Shown piece after piece: positions 26,832-33,569 of a stretch of 33,569 bases of DNA. The first letter of the stretch is position 1; the number at the start of each line of letters is the position of its first letter. Below the pieces are notes generated by a model, which was not told the DNA's origin, made no database searches, and was given only the letters and a program-made list of their open reading frames with translations. Location: assembly GCA_021783935.1 (NCBI GenBank), contig JAJXTK010000002.1, forward strand, positions 1 through 33,569. Direction: 5' to 3'. This stretch comes from Myxococcales bacterium. Lineage in GTDB: Bacteria; Myxococcota_A; Polyangia; Polyangiales; JADJMO01. The position numbers and the translations under genes are program-made.

Positions 26832-27094
26832 CGCCGAGGTTTCACGCGGGCATTCGGCGGCTCGGAGCGCACTCGGGCAGCGCGAGCGGCCGGGCCGTGG
26901 CCGGCGCGCTCGCCTCGATGCTGCAGAGCGAGTTGCCGGGGCCGCTCGACTTCGAGGCCGTCATCCCTCCGACGCGTCGCGCGTGGGTTCGTCGCGTTCC
27001 GCGCGCGAACTTCTGGGTCTTCTACGCGTTCGACGATGTCGGGGTGCACGTGCTCGCGATCGTCGACCAGCCGCCGGTGCCGATCGAGCTGTAG
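26810..27094 (+). CDS. small basic protein, possible RelE/HigB-like toxin
   Basis: This protein is about 94 aa from GTG 26810 (GTG 26783 is also possible), overlapping the preceding gene by 22 nt. It is Arg-rich. The C-terminal half (RRVPRANFWVFYAFDDVGVHVLAIVDQPP) resembles the last strands of RelE/ParE/HigB-fold toxins, where a Tyr/Phe-rich strand is followed by a hydrophobic strand. The N-terminal helices are basic and Ser/Ala-rich. The resemblance is weak and I cannot identify catalytic residues. It converges on an XRE-type regulator 16 bp away. Confidence 0.45.
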   Translation: MGRLLRVAPRFHAGIRRLGAHSGSASGRAVAGALASMLQSELPGPLDFEAVIPPTRRAWVRRVPRANFWVFYAFDDVGVHVLAIVDQPPVPIEL

Positions 27095-27110
27095 GGACGC
27101 GCAGCGGGGC

Positions 27111-27380
27111 TCACCCGCGCTTTGGCGAGCGCTTCGGTGCGGGCCGAGCAACGCGCGCCGCCTCAGCCGCGTCGCTCACCAGCGTGAGCGGCGGAACGTC
27201 GAGAACGACCGCGAGCCGCTGGAGCGCATCGAGCGTCGCCGAGCTCTCGGCCGACAGCAGGCGCCACAGATAGGACCGCGCGATCCCCGCCCGATCGGCG
27301 ACGTGGCTCAACGGGATCTCGCGCTCCGCCGCAATCTCGCGCAGCCGGCGAGCGAGCACATTCTCGAGCCTGCGAGCCAC
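27111..27380 (-). CDS. XRE-family helix-turn-helix regulator
   Basis: This 89-aa protein is almost entirely a lambda-repressor-like domain: LARRLREIAAEREIPLSHVADRAGIARSYLWRLLS, then LDALQRLAVVLDVPPLTLV. A basic Pro/Lys/Arg tail follows. The start is GTG 27380. It converges with the toxin-like gene and is divergent from the kinase gene. It may be an antitoxin or a regulator of itself and the kinase cassette through the near-palindrome at 27415-27430. Confidence 0.82.
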   Translation of the reverse strand: MARRLENVLARRLREIAAEREIPLSHVADRAGIARSYLWRLLSAESSATLDALQRLAVVLDVPPLTLVSDAAEAARVARPAPKRSPKRG

Positions 27381-27414
27381 GGAACGAGCGTCCGCGCTGT
27401 AGAGGCTCGACGGT

Positions 27415-27430
27415 TTCCTATATATCGGAA
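27415..27430. promoter_or_regulatory. near-palindrome TTCCTATATATCGGAA, candidate operator/-10
   Basis: Seven of eight base pairs of the dyad match, around an ATATAT core that can serve as a -10 box. It lies 35 bp upstream of the XRE start, in the divergent space before the kinase gene. XRE proteins commonly bind such dyads at their own promoters. Confidence 0.45.
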
Positions 27431-27545
27431 CTCACGCACGCTCGCGCATCAAGACGCGACGCCAGGCACGCTCTCGGGGAGGCCGGTGACGCCGATCGCC
27501 CTCTTTCGCTCGACGCGCCATCGCACGGCGTTAGCATTCGCGATC

Positions 27546-28968
<1,423 letters not shown>

Positions 28969-28985
<17 letters not shown>

Positions 28986-30000
28986 CTCGGGCCGCTGGAT
29001 GGCCCTCTGCAGCGCCGTCGTCGCGGCCTCGCTCATAGGCTCCGTCATCCCTCGCGCGCTCGCCGAGCCTTCGCCGCAGGACAAGTCGACCGCGCGCGAC
29101 GCCGTGCTTGCGGGCCGACAGCTTCGCGCGAAGAAGGACTTCAAGGGCGCGCTGGAGCAGTTCAAGGTCGCCTACGCGCTCGTTCCGTCACCGATCACCG
29201 CGTACGAGGTCGGTCGCGCGTACGTCGACGCGGGCCTGCTCGTCGAGGGCTACGAGAAGCTCGTCGATGCCGCGACGATGCCCCCGAAGCCAGGCGAGTC
29301 GCCCGAAGCCAAGAAGGCTCGCGGCGAGGCGAAGCAGCTCGCCGACGCGGCCGAGCCGCGCATCCCATCGATCGCGGTGAAGCGCGACAACCTGCCGTCG
29401 AACGGCGCCGCCGTCACCGTCTCCGTCGACGGCCGCGCGGTGCCCGTCGACGCGCTCGCCGCGCCCCTCAAGGTGAACCCCGGCGCGCACGAGATCGTTG
29501 CGACCGTCGAAGGCGCGCCGCCGAAGCGCGCGAACGTCACCGTCGACGAGGGCGATGCCAAGTCCGTCACGGTACGCTTGCCCGACGCGCCGAAGCTGGC
29601 CGCGACGAACGACCGACCGAAGCGCGATCGCGGCGGCGACGCGCCGCGCGTCGAGCCGGTAGCGGGCACCAGCACGTGGACGTACGTCGGCTTCACCCTG
29701 GCGGGGGTTGGGCTCGTCGTCGGCGGCGTGACGGGCGTGCTTGCGCTCTCGAAGGCGTCGACGCTGAACGGCGAGGGGTGCACCGCCGATCACCGTTGCC
29801 CCTCGGCCGCGAGCGGCGACATCAGCTCGTACAACGCGCTTCGGTACACGTCGTTCGCGTCGCTCGCGGTTGCGGTCGTCGGCGTCGGCATCGGCGTCGG
29901 CAGCCTCGTGCTCGGCGGCGCAAAGGAGCAGCCGAAGCAAGGCGTCACGGTGACGCCGTGGATCGGCCTCGGATCGATCGGCGTGCAGGGGGTGTTCTGA
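28969..30000 (+). CDS. secreted TPR/PEGA-like protein
   Basis: This 343-aa protein has a signal peptide (residues about 8-32, ending ALA-EP). It then has a TPR-like helical region (about 35-100: GRQLRAKKDFKGALEQFKVAYALVP, AYEVGRAYVDAGLLVEGYEKL). A beta-rich segment with a PEGA-like pattern follows (VTVSVDGRAVPVDALAAPLKVNPGAHEI...). Two hydrophobic helices lie at about 232-257 and 292-315. Kinase-plus-TPR/PEGA pairs are common in myxobacteria; this one overlaps the kinase gene by 17 nt and the lipoprotein gene by 1 nt. It is likely a periplasmic or envelope partner of the kinase; the molecular role is unknown. Confidence 0.8.
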
Positions 30001-30683
30001 TGAAGACCTCTCGGTTCATCGCGGCGGCTGCCATCGTTGGCGCCTTCGCGTGCACGAGCTACTCGGTGGACGCGTCGCTCGACGAGACGGGAGGCGGCGA
30101 CGACGGCAGTGCCTGCAACATCCAGTGCACGACGTATCCGTTCGCCGGCTGTTGTGAGGGATACAACTGCGTGTCGCTATCGTCGTCGGGCGCCGCGAAC
30201 CTCAGTTGCGTTCGCCCGACCGGGTCGGTACCACTGAACGGTCGGTGCACGAACACGCTGGACTGTGTGCCAGGATTTGAGTGTGCGAAGCCATCTTCGT
30301 CCGGCGTCGGGCTGTGTCTTCCGTATGCGTCGAGCGATCCGGCGAGCTGTGATGGCACTCTGACAGGGGGGACAGGGGGCGTTCCGCCGGCGTGCGAGGC
30401 ACCCTGCGCCCCATGGGACATGAGCAGCTGCGGGACGCTCGGTGCGGGGTGCTACTTCCTGTCAGCGACGAAGACGGTCTGCGCAGCTGCCGGGACAGGC
30501 CAAGGCGCCTCGGCGTGTCCCAACAACCACCCGTACGAGTGCGCCGCGGGATACGGGTGCAACAACGGCGACTGCCGCAAGATGTGCAGGAACGACGCTG
30601 ACTGCGCGTCGGGCAAGACGTGCCAGCAGTACCCGGCTGGGCCGAACTACAACGGCACGCCCGTCGGGTTCTGCTTGCTCTAG
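30000..30683 (+). CDS. Cys-rich putative lipoprotein
   Basis: This 227-aa protein begins MKTSRFIAAAAIVGAFACTS, a lipoprotein-type signal with the lipidated Cys at residue 18. The mature part has more than 20 cysteines in short spacings (CNIQCTTYPFAGCCEGYNC, CTNTLDCVPGFEC, CRKMCRNDADCASGKTC), suggesting disulfide-bonded surface modules like those of many myxobacterial lipoproteins. The start overlaps the preceding stop (TGATG). Ligand or function is not recognisable. Its TAG stop shares bases with the stop of the convergent gene. Confidence 0.8.
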   Translation: MKTSRFIAAAAIVGAFACTSYSVDASLDETGGGDDGSACNIQCTTYPFAGCCEGYNCVSLSSSGAANLSCVRPTGSVPLNGRCTNTLDCVPGFECAKPSSSGVGLCLPYASSDPASCDGTLTGGTGGVPPACEAPCAPWDMSSCGTLGAGCYFLSATKTVCAAAGTGQGASACPNNHPYECAAGYGCNNGDCRKMCRNDADCASGKTCQQYPAGPNYNGTPVGFCLL

Positions 30684-31423
30684 CGCGGGTACGGCGGGCG
30701 GCGCGCCGACGACGACAGCTCGGCGTGCACCGTGGAGGCCGATGCCCTTAGGCACGCCGACATGCGAGGGAGGCTAGGGTTGCTGGTTTGGAAGTAGTCC
30801 GCCAGCGAGTTCAGGATGGAGGCGCGAGTGGACGGATCCGACGACAACGCCCTCGACAAGTTCGCGTCCACGACGGCGCGTTGGTAGGGGGTCAGGGCCC
30901 GGTAGTCGTCCAGACACGCTCCACCGAAGAAGTTGCTCTCGATCCCTGCGGATAACGCCGACAGCGACAACGCCTGCGCGACGCCGCCCGATCCGCCGAG
31001 TTGAGCGATGGTGAACGTCCCCTGTTCCTCGTTGGACAACGCGTTGAAGGTCTCCTGCGGCCAGTAGAGACCGACGCTCGCGCACCACGCCTGGAAGCAT
31101 CCGGCGAGCTCGGGGTAGTACGGTTTCAGGAACGCGTACGCGCGCGCCGCCTCTTGCATGGCGCGGCTCGTCACGAATGTGTCCATGAGCGCCGGGGCCG
31201 GGGCCGCTCCCGCCCCCCCCGGCTCGAATGGGCCGAGCGCAACGTGGATCAGCGAGGCGATGTTCGCGATCCGAGCCTGCGCATAGGCCGCGATCCACTC
31301 GGGCGCCCTCGCGATCTCTTGTGCGCACGGGAACGCCGGGTGCACAGGGATGCGGGGACGCTGCACCGCAGGTCGCGGCGACGACGGATGCCACCGCAGC
31401 GGCGACTGAAACATGTTGGACAT
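30680..31423 (-). CDS. hypothetical 247-aa protein
   Basis: No family is recognised. ATG 31423 has a good AGAGGAA site upstream, and an in-frame TAG at about 31461 closes the frame, so the gene is complete despite the intron inserted about 80 bp upstream. The protein has no signal peptide. It is mostly helical (EIARAPEWIAAYAQARIANIASLIHVAL; AMQEAARAYAFLKPYYPELAGCFQAWCASVGLYW; SILNSLADYFQTSNPSL), with a Pro-rich start and an Arg/Pro tail. Its stop overlaps the lipoprotein stop by 3 nt. Confidence 0.6.
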   Translation of the reverse strand: MSNMFQSPLRWHPSSPRPAVQRPRIPVHPAFPCAQEIARAPEWIAAYAQARIANIASLIHVALGPFEPGGAGAAPAPALMDTFVTSRAMQEAARAYAFLKPYYPELAGCFQAWCASVGLYWPQETFNALSNEEQGTFTIAQLGGSGGVAQALSLSALSAGIESNFFGGACLDDYRALTPYQRAVVDANLSRALSSDPSTRASILNSLADYFQTSNPSLPRMSACLRASASTVHAELSSSARRPPYPR

Positions 31424-31542
31424 GGGGTTCCTCTTCTCGGTGATCCCTGGGTCGCTGCTGCGCCGCTACTTCGCGGGCGTCTGACCGTTCCGCGCGCGCC
31501 TCTCGAGTAGGCGCCCCCCGTTGCCAGGGGGCGCCTCTCACG

Positions 31543-31573
31543 GAACCGTACGAGTGCTGTTCACATACGGCTC
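31543..31573 (-). ncRNA. group II intron domain V
   Basis: The - strand sequence begins GAGCCGTATG and ends CGTACGGTTC, the conserved lower helix with a catalytic-triad AGC. The middle is 11 nt, so the domain is 31 nt rather than the usual 34, and the expected GNRA tip is not obvious. Confidence 0.85.
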
Positions 31574-31623
31574 TTCGGGACGGCGGGTTGCGACCCCCGC
31601 CGCCGGCTGGTTCGCAGCCTCGG

Positions 31624-33192
31624 CTACGCCAACGTCAGCGTGAGCTGCGTCGGCGCGGCGATGGCGCGTTGTCTCTCGATCCACCGTGCGTGCAGCGACA
31701 CGAGCCCCGACTGTGCGAAGTACGCGACGTCGAGTGCCCGATCGACTGCCGGCGTGTGGCTCAGCGCCCATGGGCCTCTGCGCGCCCCGTAGACGTTGCG
31801 CCACGCGGTCTTCGGTTTGACTCCGCGACGGACGCAGTTTCGCGCGATCGTCCGGCGTCGCTTCCACTGCTTCACCACGATCGCGCGCAGCCGTCGCCGG
31901 ATGTGCGCGTCGAGGTTCTTCAGCGTCGTCTCGACCCTCGTGCAGATGCCGAAGAAGGCGATCCACCCGTTCAACACCGCGTTCAACGCGGCGATGCAGG
32001 TTGCGAGCTTGCCGCCGTAGGCGCGCGGCGTCGCTCGCCGGATCGTCTCACCGATGCGGTCCTTCGATCGCTTCGACAGCAGCACGTCCACGCTTCCCTC
32101 CATCGGCTCTCGCCGCAGACGGAAGCCCAAGAAGTGCCGCTCCTCGGGACGCGCGACGGCGCTCTTCGAGACGTTCACCTTGAGGCGCATGCGCCGCTCG
32201 ATGAAGCCCTTCACGCTCGCCATCACGCGCTCACCTGCACGCTCGCTGCGCACGTAGATGTTGCAGTCATCTGCGTAGCGCACGAATCGGTGCCCGCGCC
32301 GCGCGAGCTCGGTGTCGAGCTCATCGAGCACGATGTTGCTGAGCAGCGGCGACAGCGGCCCGCCCTGCGGGACGCCCTCCTCCGTGCTCACCCGCACGCC
32401 ATCCGGCATCACCACCTTGGCCTTGAGCATCTGGCCGACGAGACGAAGCAACCGCACGTCGTGGACCCGCTGCGCGAGCCTCGCCATGAGTCGCTGGTGG
32501 TGCACTCGATCGAAGAACTTCTCCAGATCGAGATCGACCACCCAATCGTGCCCGTCCTCCAGGTACCCGCGAGCCTCCGCGATCGCCGTGTGGCAGCTCC
32601 GGTTCGGTCGAAACCCGTGGCTACTCGCGTGGAACGTCGGCTCGTACACAGGTTCGATCACCATGCGCACCGCCTCTTGCACCACGCGGTCGACGACGTT
32701 CGGGATCCCCAGGCCACGCTCGCCGCCGCCGCTCTTCGGAATCCACACGCGCCGGATGTCGCCGGTTCGGTAGCTCCCATCGTTCAGCGTGCGCGCGAGC
32801 CTCGTCAGCACCTCGTCGAGGTGTCGCGACACCTCCTCGATCGTCTGACGATCTGGGCCGGGGGCGCCTTTGTTCGCCGCCACGTTCGCAAACGCCTCGC
32901 GCAAGCGCGAGACCACTTCCTCCATCGTCGCCTGCGTGGCCATTCCCTTCGTCCGCTTCGGCTTCGGCATCGCGTGTCGCGCAGGTGCTCGTCGGCGAGC
33001 GTCCGCACGATCGTCGACCCCGACGGCTTGCGCCGCCGGGACATCGGCTGTCCCGAAACGCAGTCCGAGCTGCCACGCCCGTTCGTCGACCGTGGACGAT
33101 GTCCCTCCCGCGCGAGTGTCGACCTCGCGCGTTCTGCGCGGCTTTCGCCGCGCGTTCGGTACCGTGCGTCCATCGGACTTCTGCTGGGTCAT
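31624..33192 (-). CDS. group II intron reverse transcriptase/maturase
   Basis: This 522-aa LtrA-type protein binds the intron RNA, helps it splice and copies it into DNA on insertion. It begins MTQQKSDGRTVPNARR, typical of this maturase subgroup; the open frame continues upstream but only into intron RNA domains. RT motifs are present: NKGAPGPDRQTIEE, RRVWIPKSGGGERGLGIPNV, DLDLEKFFDRV, GVPQGGPLSPLLSNIVLDELD and the catalytic FVRYADD. The maturase X domain follows (HIRRRLRAIVVKQWKRR...). The protein ends soon after, so there is no HNH endonuclease. The frame is intact, suggesting recent activity. Confidence 0.95.
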   Translation of the reverse strand: MTQQKSDGRTVPNARRKPRRTREVDTRAGGTSSTVDERAWQLGLRFGTADVPAAQAVGVDDRADARRRAPARHAMPKPKRTKGMATQATMEEVVSRLREAFANVAANKGAPGPDRQTIEEVSRHLDEVLTRLARTLNDGSYRTGDIRRVWIPKSGGGERGLGIPNVVDRVVQEAVRMVIEPVYEPTFHASSHGFRPNRSCHTAIAEARGYLEDGHDWVVDLDLEKFFDRVHHQRLMARLAQRVHDVRLLRLVGQMLKAKVVMPDGVRVSTEEGVPQGGPLSPLLSNIVLDELDTELARRGHRFVRYADDCNIYVRSERAGERVMASVKGFIERRMRLKVNVSKSAVARPEERHFLGFRLRREPMEGSVDVLLSKRSKDRIGETIRRATPRAYGGKLATCIAALNAVLNGWIAFFGICTRVETTLKNLDAHIRRRLRAIVVKQWKRRRTIARNCVRRGVKPKTAWRNVYGARRGPWALSHTPAVDRALDVAYFAQSGLVSLHARWIERQRAIAAPTQLTLTLA

Positions 33193-33569
33193 CGGCTTTC
33201 GTTCTCGCGTCCTACGGCCTACCGCTCTCGCGGGGCCCAACAGATCTCGCCAGGTAAGACTCGACAGATTTCGCGACCATCCCGTCACCCATACGCGCGC
33301 AGCTCCTGCGGAAATCGGGCTTCGCCGCCGATGGCCGGCTCACCCGCTGCGCGCGCCTCACGGCGCTTCACTTTCGTTCGACACGGTCGCGCACCTACGA
33401 CTTCCACCAGACACGCCCTCGCGGTGAAGACACCGTCTTCGACGCGCGCGCGTGCGGGCGTCGGTCCTCGGTGCAAACGTGCCCTTGTCACATCGGTGTC
33501 GGGTTCCCTCCGCAGGGGCCCCGGGTGTGGACTTCCACCTCCTATCTGCCGGCCATGCTGGCCGCACCA

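Larger units (their letters stand above)
31501..33567 (-). mobile_element. complete group II intron
   Basis: On the - strand the 5' end GTGCGGCCAGCATGGCCGG fits the group II GUGYG start (G at 33567) and is followed by GGTGGAAGTCC. Structured domains I-III occupy about 33193-33567, the maturase gene lies in domain IV, and domains V and VI end the element. Domain VI pairs GGCGCCCCC (31535-31527) with GGGGGCGCC (31518-31510), with a likely branch-point A at 31508. The 3' end is placed near 31501, uncertain by a few bases. Only 2 bases of the 5' exon are in the window. It sits upstream of the 247-aa gene and interrupts no gene I can see. Confidence 0.85.

Noticed and set aside
27036..27545. N-terminal extension of the Ser/Thr kinase
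   Set aside because: It would run antisense to the XRE gene; the ATG at 27546 sits just before the kinase domain.
31624..33192. Retron or diversity-generating reverse transcriptase
   Set aside because: The maturase domain plus flanking domain V, domain VI and GTGCG start identify a group II intron.

Overview
The window is very GC-rich with the strong third-position GC of large-genome Gram-negative bacteria. A eukaryotic-type Ser/Thr kinase followed by a TPR/PEGA-like secreted protein and a Cys-rich lipoprotein, together with the general style of the proteins, suggests a myxobacterium (Myxococcota). This is inference from gene content; no rRNA is present.

Left end (1-6571): the integrase-proximal end of an integrated element. 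Its other end lies outside the window. A tightly packed + strand run (two small proteins, a terminase-large-subunit-like protein whose Walker A lysine is replaced by Trp, a 340-aa unknown and small ORFs) is followed by a repeat- and palindrome-rich control region, a ribbon-helix-helix-like protein and a tyrosine recombinase. The element sits in the 3' end of a tRNA-Lys(CTT) gene. The recombinase reading frame runs through the tRNA terminator and into the tRNA itself, and four TTGTCTCGC-type half-sites lie just inside the junction.

Centre (6611-25090): chromosomal housekeeping. It begins with a tRNA-Arg/tRNA-Lys pair, dapE, ruvB and a stand-alone receiver protein. Next comes a + strand operon korA-korB-ferritin-like-hemerythrin-like. 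A convergent - strand operon, nuoA-nuoBC-nuoD-nuoH-nuoI-nuoJ-nuoK-nuoL-nuoM-nuoN, follows, with an Allochromatium-type 2[4Fe-4S] ferredoxin gene upstream of nuoA. No nuoE, nuoF or nuoG is present, so this encodes an 11-subunit-type complex I without the NADH-oxidising arm. The simplest reading is that KorAB reduces ferredoxin during 2-oxoacid oxidation and the complex passes those electrons to quinone while pumping ions. NuoB and NuoC are fused, and NuoI has a long Ala/Pro/Ser tail encoded by about 26 hexanucleotide repeats.

Right end (25255-33569): accessory genes. There is an AT-richer island, a putative outer-membrane protein, a small-protein pair resembling a toxin-antitoxin module facing an XRE-type regulator, the kinase/TPR/lipoprotein cassette, an unknown gene that shares its stop-codon bases with the lipoprotein gene, and a complete group II intron (about 2.07 kb, - strand). 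The intron's 5' GTGCG end lies only 2 bases from the window edge, and it carries a reverse transcriptase/maturase without an endonuclease domain.
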